Part shown: positions 1 through 8,045 of the stretch, one piece after another
Numbering within the stretch: the first letter of the stretch is position 1
Layout of the letters: each line of letters starts with the position of its first letter
DNA from: Hassallia byssoidea VB512170
GTDB taxonomy: Bacteria > Cyanobacteriota > Cyanobacteriia > Cyanobacteriales > Nostocaceae
DNA length: 64,000 nt
NCBI RefSeq assembly: GCF_000817785.2
Contig: NZ_JTCM02000006.1
Location: forward strand, 1-64,000
Direction: 5' to 3'
Position numbers and translations under genes: made by a program
The notes under the pieces: generated by a model
What the model saw: the letters and a program-made list of their open reading frames with translations, nothing else
What the model was told of the DNA's origin: nothing
Database searches by the model: none

Positions 1-113
1 TAGATCCGCAACCACCCACGAGTATTTTTTATGTTCGCGCTTCGCGTCTCCCCGAATCGAGAAGCCTGTCCACATTTGTCTAGGGAAGACCTCGCCCTAT
101 AACCCAATACAGT

Positions 114-755
114 TCAGTTAAGGCTAAAAGCGTTAGTAGTAATGCGAAAAATGGGAGCTTCAACCTCTGTGTTGTATTTCTCAGTTTTCCACACCACACT
201 ATCTTTGTCTTCTTGCTCCGCCAACTTTTCTTGCTGATTTTGCTTAATCAGCACTCCTGCTGTCATTAGCAATGAAGCGGTTCCGACCCCAAATTGCAGC
301 GAATAAAACGAAGCGGGGTCGAATCGCGGTATACCAAAACGCCGTGGCAAAATATTGGGTGTTATCCAAAGGGCAATTACAAGCAGGATGCTATACAGAA
401 ATGCCGGACGACCGAAAAAAGCGGTTCCAAAAAATCAGACAAAACGGAGACGGTTCCTTCATCCTTTGGTTGTCGTGGGGTGTCGAGGATCTATTAAACA
501 AGGCTGTCCCGTTTTGTCCAGTTTTAGTGTAGGGGTGACAGCCTCCACACCTCGCTGGTGTCCAGACACGTCTTGCTCGTTGCGTGTATGCAACGCTATG
601 ATTGTCTCGATATTTTGACTAATGTGTTCCGGCAGTGGAGCAATGGGGACAATGCTTTGGCGGCGTATTTCACTGTTATCTTGTGGTGAATTTTCCGAGT
701 CTGGTTTGCTGCTGTAATTCACTGACAACTTTATCCTTTTTGATGATCTCTTCAA
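114..755 (-). pseudogene. DUF1003 membrane protein, disrupted
   Basis: The 5' part (755 down to about 537) encodes the DUF1003 N-terminal region, with the conserved segment NIETIIALHTRNEQDVSGHQ. The frame then runs into foreign sequence and stops. The family sequence resumes in another stretch (about 422 down to 205) with FFGRPAFLYSILLVIALWIT, then PNILPRRFGIPRFDPASF and TASLLMTAGVLIKQNQQEKL, the two hydrophobic segments of the family. Between V-T (codons gtc acc) and A-F-F-G-R the gene carries about 111 extra bases containing stops. Past KLAEQED the usual C-terminal helix is gone and unrelated sequence follows to the stop at 114, so the 3' end is also lost. The function of intact DUF1003 proteins is unknown. 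The break is seen directly; the family call rests on remembered motifs. Confidence 0.8.
423..536. mobile_element. ~111-bp palindromic MITE-like insertion in DUF1003 gene
   Basis: The insert lies exactly where the DUF1003 reading frame is interrupted. A GGT triplet flanks both sides (423-425 and 534-536), a possible 3-bp target duplication. The arms at 427-448 and 501-526 form an imperfect inverted repeat: CAGACAAAACGGAGACGG on the left, GGCTGTCCCGTTTTGTCC on the right. No ORF lies inside. Excising it restores V-T-A-F-F-G-R, the expected family sequence. Confidence 0.6.
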
Positions 756-832
756 TCTACTTGGGGACTTGCAAAGAGTAAATCTTCCGATAGTCTGGTT
801 GAATTATAAAGGAAAGCTACAGTATCTAAAAT

Positions 833-3217
833 TTAACCATGCAAAAGATTTCCTAGGTCATCTTCTGTAATCGTTCCTTTAATCATTTCTTGAAAAAATT
901 GATTTAGGGGCTTTTCTTGACTCACCTGCTTTAAAATAATTCTATCTTTACTGAAATGACTAATCACTCTTTCTGCCATTCGCATTTCTTCGTAATTGTG
1001 TTGGCAAAAAGATTTATCATTGGCGCGAAATGATAACAGATACAGTAGAGATAAGAAGGCATTTTGCTTGTACTGATATTCAAATTCACTAGGAGACTTA
1101 TTAAGCAAGTATTCCATAATCGCAGTAAAATGCGCTCGAAAATTTACTAAGTTAACCGCATCAAAGTTATAATACCATAGCAAGATACGACCATAACCCC
1201 ATAGATATTGGCTCTTTTCTAATTTATAGTAGGAATTAAAACAACTAAAGTATTGCCTTTGAAGTTCTTCATTTATTGCTACTCTAGCGAGGCACTGGAG
1301 ATATTCATTTTCCAAATTCAGATATGTAACTTTCTTGGCTCTACTAAATATAATTGGCTCGAAGAGATTATTAGGTAATAAGTATTGGGAAAAATTATAT
1401 AGTTTCCCAGTAAATTTAATCGCCTCTAGCAAAAAACCTTGTTGAATTAAATTTAATTTCCTGTGAGTATTCGAGTTGAACAATTCACAGATTATATCAA
1501 TAATTTTATGAAGGCTCTGATTTTTTAATTTTGCTCTCAAGTTGCTCACCACTGCTTCATCGGAGTCAGCATCTATAGATTTCAGCATATCAGGTCTATT
1601 GTTACTCTTATGAATCTGTTCACAAGCCTTCTTAAGCAAGTCTTTTAATGTTGCATAGTTTATTGGTCTATTACTGCTCTTACTAATACCAAGATTCTCT
1701 AATTCTCCATTAATATGCACTAAACATTCTTGAAACTCTAATTCATTGCGAGTTTTCAAGCGATTAATTTGAGCTAATGATTCTTGCTGACGAGTGCTAA
1801 TTATTTTTTCATGTGGAATATAACTATATGATAATTTTCTTCTATCTGTCAGAGAAGCAGTTATCTTATATTTACCTTCTAAATCTGTAACTTTAAGTTC
1901 GGGAAATGAACCTGGTTGGAGGTGAAACTCAATACGAATACAAACATCCTCTGTTTTTTGAGAGTTTTGAATTTCGATATTGTAATCTTGGGGAACATTA
2001 TTTATACAATAATCGTTTCCATTAACCTTAATAGGTAGTTTAGCGGTTTTATTTTTTTGTGGTATGCGAAAGAAATTTTGGTTTTTACTAGGAATGCACC
2101 CTATCAAAACTGTGGGTTTGCCTTCATAAGAAATAGCGTCTTTCTGGTTAGATAATTGAATCCATTGTTTTGATTTTTGCCCTTGCTCATCAGTAATTCC
2201 AATAGCGAATTCTATTTCATCGAGGTAAATGGCAAAAAGAGGAAAATTTAACTTACTTTTTTCTTGCCATATTTGATTAAACTGTTGAAACCTTGGGTTA
2301 AGGCAGATAAATGGAAGTAGTTGCTGGATATGAGGAAAAATATTGTACTGACTGATTAAGGCAAATTGATATTCAGGATGCGTATTGGCAAGTTGTTTTA
2401 AATATTGAATATTAATTTGCTTGGATACAATGTCTGCAATGATGGCTATGGATAACGTTACTTTTTTATAAAAAATCTGACTATTGTATAAAATTTCAAT
2501 AATAAAATCAAAACATTCTTGATTAATATAAGGTTGGATAATCTGAAAAAATGAGGTTTTTTGTAAATAGTTAGCGAGATGATTAACTGTGTCATAATTT
2601 TGGGCGATCGCTTGAAAATTATCCGCTAAAATTCGACGTGCTATGCTCTGGCAAATACTATTATATGATTCTATAGAGTTGTAACCGGAATCAATAAAAA
2701 TGGTTTTTTTGGTGTTGAGAATTGGAATTTGATAGGGGCTATTATCTAAACGTGAGAAGTTAATGGGAATCAAGCGATCGCTGACAAAATTATCCAGATC
2801 AACAAAAACTAACGGCTTCGTTAATTTATGTTGCCAAATTTGGGAATAATAATTCCAATAATAATAGGCACTGCTGTATAAGTAACCATCTTTATGTTCT
2901 AAAAGATTACTCATACTTAGCGTCATTAAATCCACTGTATCTCGGATGATAAATAACCGCTGTTTCTCTCCCTGAGTTAATTTAGTACCAATCGAGAGAT
3001 AATCTAAAGTTGTTTGATTGATTGTTAACTCTTGAGGATGATTTGCGCTTATAATCGGTTCTGGTAGATAAGGATGAGTAGCATAATTCTGTAAGAATGC
3101 TTTATATGCCCTTGGTAAATCCCCATCCTGGGGAATAAACTGCTCAGGAGACTGATGAAACAGTCGAGCGTATTGACAACATTCAACGTAGGATTCAAAA
3201 TTGAATAATTGAGTCAT
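833..3217 (-). CDS. Unrecognised 794-aa protein, last gene of McrBC-like operon
   Basis: I do not recognise this family. The protein looks soluble, with no signal peptide or membrane helix. Its first third is Tyr/Phe-rich and mostly helical, including an acidic stretch VFVDLDNFV near residue 140. A beta-rich centre (about 335-475) contains PGSFPELKVTDLEGKYKI and resembles a beta-sandwich. The C-terminal part (about 485-790) is helical and again rich in Tyr, Leu and Asn. It starts 3 bp after the stop of the PLD-like gene, so it is co-transcribed with the four upstream genes and probably works with them, perhaps as a target-recognition or scaffold subunit (inference). No catalytic motif stands out. 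The codon use is AT-rich, as in its neighbours. Confidence 0.75.
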   Translation of the reverse strand: MTQLFNFESYVECCQYARLFHQSPEQFIPQDGDLPRAYKAFLQNYATHPYLPEPIISANHPQELTINQTTLDYLSIGTKLTQGEKQRLFIIRDTVDLMTLSMSNLLEHKDGYLYSSAYYYWNYYSQIWQHKLTKPLVFVDLDNFVSDRLIPINFSRLDNSPYQIPILNTKKTIFIDSGYNSIESYNSICQSIARRILADNFQAIAQNYDTVNHLANYLQKTSFFQIIQPYINQECFDFIIEILYNSQIFYKKVTLSIAIIADIVSKQINIQYLKQLANTHPEYQFALISQYNIFPHIQQLLPFICLNPRFQQFNQIWQEKSKLNFPLFAIYLDEIEFAIGITDEQGQKSKQWIQLSNQKDAISYEGKPTVLIGCIPSKNQNFFRIPQKNKTAKLPIKVNGNDYCINNVPQDYNIEIQNSQKTEDVCIRIEFHLQPGSFPELKVTDLEGKYKITASLTDRRKLSYSYIPHEKIISTRQQESLAQINRLKTRNELEFQECLVHINGELENLGISKSSNRPINYATLKDLLKKACEQIHKSNNRPDMLKSIDADSDEAVVSNLRAKLKNQSLHKIIDIICELFNSNTHRKLNLIQQGFLLEAIKFTGKLYNFSQYLLPNNLFEPIIFSRAKKVTYLNLENEYLQCLARVAINEELQRQYFSCFNSYYKLEKSQYLWGYGRILLWYYNFDAVNLVNFRAHFTAIMEYLLNKSPSEFEYQYKQNAFLSLLYLLSFRANDKSFCQHNYEEMRMAERVISHFSKDRIILKQVSQEKPLNQFFQEMIKGTITEDDLGNLLHG

Positions 3218-3220
3218 AAA

Positions 3221-4918
3221 TTAAGAATAAAGTGAAGTAATATTTTGACGTATTTGAGTAATTTCTCTGTAATTGGTTGTTTTATACATTAAGTCATTCA
3301 GAGATAAAGCACTATTACTAAAATTAAAATTTATGCCGCCAATATAAGCAACTTCATCACCCAGCAGCGTAATTTTGGCATGAAGATTATCAATTTGTTT
3401 TATATTAAATGTTGAGTATTTAACTCGCATTTGAGAATCAACAAATATCCGGGTATCTAATAAACGTAGATATTGTTCTATTTCTGGGGATGGTTGAAAG
3501 CTGCGACTGTAAATCTGTACCTGTCCCCTAAAGTTTCTCAGTTTTTCTATCAAATCCTTTTTGTAGCGGGATAAAGTCAATAAGCTGGGATAAGTTTGAT
3601 ATTCTTCTTGAGAAGAGCGATGGATAGAACGCAGATGAAAACCATTTGAGTTGAGAGTGGGTATTATCTCATCTCGGCTGCGCTGTTGCCAAAATTGCCG
3701 GAATAAATTGATTAATTGGGTATGAATCGAGTTATTTCGACTGATTATACCTGCTTCGACATTAAAATCTAAGCTGCCTCCAGTGAGATTACAAGAGCCT
3801 AAATAAGCATATTGCTCAGAAATATAAGTTTTGAGATGAAAAGCACCGCTACGGATGGGAATATTGGCATCCAGCAGCATTTTTAAACAAGCTTTATTCC
3901 GCTCATGAGAACGCTGATACTCTGTTCGTAAAGAGACATTATCGGATACTTGGGCATCAATGCGATCTATGATTTCGTTCCTCAAATCAGTTAAAATCCA
4001 AACACCTTGGGATAATTCTTGGGATTTCTTGCAGATTAATTCTGTTAAGCTTTCATCTTCAATGATGTAGCTGGAAATTAAAAGAAACTTACGTGCTGTA
4101 GAGATGATTGTTTTTAAGATAGAACGATTTCTACGTTTATCAATTAACAAACCTTGTGCAGGGGGTATTTCATCAGGGCTGAGTTTTTGTGGGAGTTGAA
4201 TAATTGGTAAGCTATAAGTTGACTGATACTGCTGAACTAATGATTTAGCTGGCTCAGATAAAGCTGATGTATCATTTCCACCCAAGCGCAAAAATGTAAT
4301 TGCTGCTCTTAAATCTAAAGATAAATCCGGCAACGAAATCCAAATTTGCAGTTGAGATGTTATTAGTCGAAAAGTGTTTGAATCTAAGGATTGTAGGGCA
4401 ATATGAATTTTCCGGTTTTCTGGTAATGTCTGCCAGGAATTTATAGCCTGCTGCCAGATATTTTGGGCAAATTCATCAGATAAACCTGGATAATTAGGTT
4501 GCTCTAAGGTAACGGTGTAAATTCCTGATTTTTCTGAATCATTAGCAGTCCAAAAAGGAAGTTGTGAATCGTCTGGTGTAAGAATAAGCGTTGCTTCTGG
4601 GCAAGTAAATTGATAGCGGTATGTGTTAGCAACCTGTGACTTTAAGTTAGATTTAATAGGGTGGATAAGTTGCAAGGATGGCACTTGATATTCACTTTCT
4701 CTAATCACACCCTGCGCTTGTAACAAGTTAATTAAAACGGGTTCTGGAAGAAAATTTAAGCCAAAAGATTGACGCAATAATTGAGGCGATCGCCTGCGGT
4801 TTTGAGTTGCTACCGCTTGCACTTCTCGAATTAAATCAACTAAAGATACAGCAATTGAGTCTGTACCACTTAACTGAATGCGATGAAATGTTCCTTGCAG
4901 TTGACATTGAACTTTCAT
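3221..4918 (-). CDS. Phospholipase D-fold protein (two HKD motifs), probable nuclease
   Basis: The C-terminal half is a PLD-superfamily fold with two degenerate HKD motifs: HLKTYISEQYAYLGSCNLTGG (residues ~361-381) and HAKITLLGDEVAYIGGINF (~513-531). Both have the following Gly-x-x-Asn element. The Asp of HxKx4D is Glu in the first motif and shifted in the second, so catalysis is plausible but not certain. In defence systems such domains are usually nucleases. The N-terminal ~270 residues match nothing I know. I chose ATG 4918 (565 aa), giving a 4-bp ATGA overlap with the helicase gene stop. An upstream in-frame start at 4990 would add 24 residues read entirely inside the helicase gene. The next gene follows after 3 bp. 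Confidence 0.82.
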   Translation of the reverse strand: MKVQCQLQGTFHRIQLSGTDSIAVSLVDLIREVQAVATQNRRRSPQLLRQSFGLNFLPEPVLINLLQAQGVIRESEYQVPSLQLIHPIKSNLKSQVANTYRYQFTCPEATLILTPDDSQLPFWTANDSEKSGIYTVTLEQPNYPGLSDEFAQNIWQQAINSWQTLPENRKIHIALQSLDSNTFRLITSQLQIWISLPDLSLDLRAAITFLRLGGNDTSALSEPAKSLVQQYQSTYSLPIIQLPQKLSPDEIPPAQGLLIDKRRNRSILKTIISTARKFLLISSYIIEDESLTELICKKSQELSQGVWILTDLRNEIIDRIDAQVSDNVSLRTEYQRSHERNKACLKMLLDANIPIRSGAFHLKTYISEQYAYLGSCNLTGGSLDFNVEAGIISRNNSIHTQLINLFRQFWQQRSRDEIIPTLNSNGFHLRSIHRSSQEEYQTYPSLLTLSRYKKDLIEKLRNFRGQVQIYSRSFQPSPEIEQYLRLLDTRIFVDSQMRVKYSTFNIKQIDNLHAKITLLGDEVAYIGGINFNFSNSALSLNDLMYKTTNYREITQIRQNITSLYS

Positions 4919-6486
4919 GATAGAATCACAGTGCGTTCTTTGTGTAAGGGTTGATATAAAAAACTTCGCAACGGGGAACCAGGCTGACACCAGAAATCGT
5001 AATCACCAAATAAAATAAGGTAGTCTTGCCCTCGCGTTAAAGCTATATTTATAGCTTCTACAGCAATATTTTCGGGATGCCCTACACAACTTACAATAGC
5101 GATCGCTCGTTCAATTCCTGCCCATTCTGCGACTGTACCAATTACGAGTTGAGAAAACTGTTTAGGAGAGTGAGCTAAAAGCCAATCTCGCTGTTGAACG
5201 TCAAATGTGATTATGCCTATTTGCGAACTGAGTTGCGGTTCAAGACTTTGAATAAATTTAATAATTTCCTCCCCTACTTTCTGATTTGGGATATCTTGCC
5301 AAACTAATCGATGTTTCAGCTGGGGAAGTTGATAATCAATCGGTGTTCGTTGAGTTTGAATCCAATTATTGCAGATTACCGGATAAACAAGTTTAGCTAT
5401 TTCTGGATGTAAGCGAAATTGCTCTGTTAGCTGGCAATGATAAGTAGGAAGCAAATGCTGACTAAGCCAATTGAAGCACTGACTAAAGAAAGCAAAAAAT
5501 GACTGCTTCGGGGAAGATTTAGAATAATGACTTGGCATTTCATCACCAAACAAAACGAGCTTATGCCCCAATGTAGAAAGCAGCATTAGTTCTAGCCAAG
5601 TGAGATGCTGCGCTTCTTCTACAATTACTAAATCAAAGGTAGTTTGCCACAGAGATTGATGCTGAGGCTGCATAAATTCGGCAACAGTACCCAAGATTGG
5701 CACTTGTGGATTTTCACTAAGTTGATAAGCGAGTTCTGTAATCGCTGATTCAGATAAATTTGCATAAAGCTGACTCAATTTTAACTGCTGCTGTAACAAG
5801 GGTTCTAATTGCTTGAGACGATAAGCAAGCAGTTGAACTCGTGCGATTTCTAAATCAGGAAATGCTGGTTTTAAAAGTTCAGTCAGTTGTTGCTGTGAAG
5901 AAGTTTGAATAATTGGCAACCATGTTTCTAGTCTTGCTGGTGTTCGCAGTTTTGCCAATTCTCCATCAGGTAGCAGATGTAATGGCAAGTAATTCATCTG
6001 CGGTTGAGCTAAATGTTGAGAACGCAGTTGCTCAATTATCCAGTTGCGATAATCTTGCTGTTGACACCAGAAAGGATACCCTGGTAAGTTGCGATAGGCG
6101 GTGAGAGCAGCACTGTGATGAGTTAAAATTAGGACACGTTTGTTAATGTTAATTGCGGCATCGGCTAGACTCGTGGCAATGCGCGTTTTCCCAGTGGCTG
6201 GTGAACCAACAATCAAAGCGATCGCACTATTAGAGAAAGCCATTTCTAATGCCAATTGTTGATTCGCACTGAGGCAAACATTCGGAGTAATAGCCGGGAA
6301 ATTTAGGTGCGATCGCTCATTCAAATAAACAGAACCGTTACAAACAGTCTGGATAATTAATTTAGTTGGTAGCGATGGTGAAGCGTGATGAACTAATCTT
6401 TCCCATTGCGCTTGAGCAGTTTCTTGATGTTCATTAGATTCGTATACTAATTGTTGCAATTTTGCCCAAAATTGTTGCTCATTCAT
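4915..6486 (-). CDS. Short SF1 (Upf1/DNA2-like) helicase
   Basis: This is a superfamily-1 helicase core of 523 aa. Motif I is GSPATGKT (94-101). Motif II is VEEAQ (289-293). Motif III region is LVLFGDEMPS (310-319). Motif IV is EQFRLHPEI (355-363). Motif V is GTVAEWAG (450-457) and motif VI is ALTRGQ (482-487). EEAQ at the Walker B and the QFRLHP motif fit the Upf1/DNA2/NAM7 (SF1B, AAA_11/AAA_12) group rather than UvrD. The 1B/1C insertion is short. It overlaps its neighbours by 4 bp at each end (6483-6486 and 4915-4918), so it is the third gene of a tight operon. It probably unwinds or translocates nucleic acid, perhaps RNA, for the linked nuclease-like proteins (inference). Confidence 0.88.
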   Translation of the reverse strand: MNEQQFWAKLQQLVYESNEHQETAQAQWERLVHHASPSLPTKLIIQTVCNGSVYLNERSHLNFPAITPNVCLSANQQLALEMAFSNSAIALIVGSPATGKTRIATSLADAAININKRVLILTHHSAALTAYRNLPGYPFWCQQQDYRNWIIEQLRSQHLAQPQMNYLPLHLLPDGELAKLRTPARLETWLPIIQTSSQQQLTELLKPAFPDLEIARVQLLAYRLKQLEPLLQQQLKLSQLYANLSESAITELAYQLSENPQVPILGTVAEFMQPQHQSLWQTTFDLVIVEEAQHLTWLELMLLSTLGHKLVLFGDEMPSHYSKSSPKQSFFAFFSQCFNWLSQHLLPTYHCQLTEQFRLHPEIAKLVYPVICNNWIQTQRTPIDYQLPQLKHRLVWQDIPNQKVGEEIIKFIQSLEPQLSSQIGIITFDVQQRDWLLAHSPKQFSQLVIGTVAEWAGIERAIAIVSCVGHPENIAVEAINIALTRGQDYLILFGDYDFWCQPGSPLRSFLYQPLHKERTVILS

Positions 6487-8045
6487 AGCGAATGCTCCAC
6501 TACCGATTTAATCAAACGTGCCATGAGAGCAACTGTGCTAGAAAATCCTTGTGCTGTTATTAAATCGGGTAATTGACAAAGCAATAATTTCGCTGAGGAA
6601 AAACTTTGTATTGTACCTGTAGGGGATAAATTGCTTGGAGGAACTTGTAAATAAAATACAAATCCACTTTTGAAATTTAATTTTTGTAAATATTTATTTA
6701 ACTGTGCGATCGCTTCATTATTTGGGCGATACCAAAACACCCAGATGGGGAAGTCTAATTTTTTAGTTTCTAACTCAGTTAAGTCTAATTGGTGAATTTC
6801 CGCTGTTAGCAGCCAATCGCCAAAGAGTTTATTAGTAGGTTTTATTAAACCGAAAACATAAACTTTATTTTGGAGAAATACCCTAACATTAATACTCGCG
6901 CCATGTTGAATATAACGCCCTTGCTCGCAAATACTACTACCAGCAATACTCAGGGTAGAATCTATTCCGATTCCTTGAAACCGTAGCAGTGCAGCTGTTA
7001 AGCAAATATAAATAGTATCAGCAAATAATTGATTACGAAATGACCATATCCGCTCTTTTTCAAATTTTTTTTGAATGTATTCTAAATAAGCTTGATAAAA
7101 ACTTCTATAGACCGGGTTCTGCTGTAAAACATAGTTAGGCTTAGTAAATTGATATTGTCTATCTTGAATTTGTTCTACTACTGGTTGTTGCTTAAACAAA
7201 TCAATAACTAAACGAAATTTATCGACTTCTGCCTGATACTGCTTCGCATTACTCCTCTCATATTGATAACAATTGAGATGCAGAATTTGACTGAAATAAA
7301 CGAGAAACTTATTTTCTGCGGTGTTAAAATCTTGATAGCGTTGGATGCCCATTAACTGTTGCTTTGCTCCTGCCTTTTGGGCAGCGGTTACACCAGGACG
7401 GCGGATGTAGTCTCTGAGGCAATAAGCATCCATTTCTTGAATTCTACCCACAGGCATTAGTTCTGCTTGCCTTCTGAGTTGATGACGCAGTTTAGAGGCG
7501 ATATTTTCTAACTTGCGGCAAAGTTGATATCGGCGTTCCAGACTAATAACTATAGGAAGATTCGCTTCATCAACATTAATTTGGTCTAACTTATCTTGTA
7601 ACTGGCTTATTAGAATTGTCGGCTGTCTTGTCTTCTGATAACCGAATAAATTTGTAAACATACCAACCAAAAGCCGAATTAAAAGAGCCGCTGTATTATC
7701 TAAACGCTCTCCTAATATGCTTTGCCATTCTGGTAATTCGTTTTCTTCTTTGATAGCGTCTAAATCTAAAACTTCATCAGTGACACGCAGGTTATAAGAC
7801 TGACCGTTGATGGTTATCTTCAAGACGTATTCTAACAGATTATGATGATGCTCTATATCTGTAGGTTTTAAATAAGGAAAAGCAATTTCATAGATATCAT
7901 CAATAGAAATTAAGCAAGGTTGCGCTGATAAATTTTCTTCTGGATCTAGGGCAATTATCGGGCGATCGCGTGCTTGTAATAAAGTATCCTGTGGCACAGG
8001 CAGAGACTCATTTAAATAGGCAAACAGGCTAGGATAAAGTCTCAT
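6483..8045 (-). CDS. DUF2357 / McrC-like protein
   Basis: The 520-aa protein follows the McrB-like ATPase with a 4-bp overlap, the standard position of a McrC partner. The central region (about 165-260) has the DUF2357-type helical segment ending in TAENKFLVYFSQIL (242-255), like the [TE]-x-E-N-[RK] motif that precedes the nuclease core in McrC/DUF2357 proteins. The N-terminal ~120 residues are beta-rich. In the C-terminal part I do not find a clean D-ExK signature; the nearest is GDWLLTAEIHQ with His where Lys is expected. The PD-(D/E)XK nuclease may be degenerate, or I may have misplaced it. Likely role: nuclease or adaptor subunit activated by the ATPase. Confidence 0.72.
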   Translation of the reverse strand: MRLYPSLFAYLNESLPVPQDTLLQARDRPIIALDPEENLSAQPCLISIDDIYEIAFPYLKPTDIEHHHNLLEYVLKITINGQSYNLRVTDEVLDLDAIKEENELPEWQSILGERLDNTAALLIRLLVGMFTNLFGYQKTRQPTILISQLQDKLDQINVDEANLPIVISLERRYQLCRKLENIASKLRHQLRRQAELMPVGRIQEMDAYCLRDYIRRPGVTAAQKAGAKQQLMGIQRYQDFNTAENKFLVYFSQILHLNCYQYERSNAKQYQAEVDKFRLVIDLFKQQPVVEQIQDRQYQFTKPNYVLQQNPVYRSFYQAYLEYIQKKFEKERIWSFRNQLFADTIYICLTAALLRFQGIGIDSTLSIAGSSICEQGRYIQHGASINVRVFLQNKVYVFGLIKPTNKLFGDWLLTAEIHQLDLTELETKKLDFPIWVFWYRPNNEAIAQLNKYLQKLNFKSGFVFYLQVPPSNLSPTGTIQSFSSAKLLLCQLPDLITAQGFSSTVALMARLIKSVVEHSL

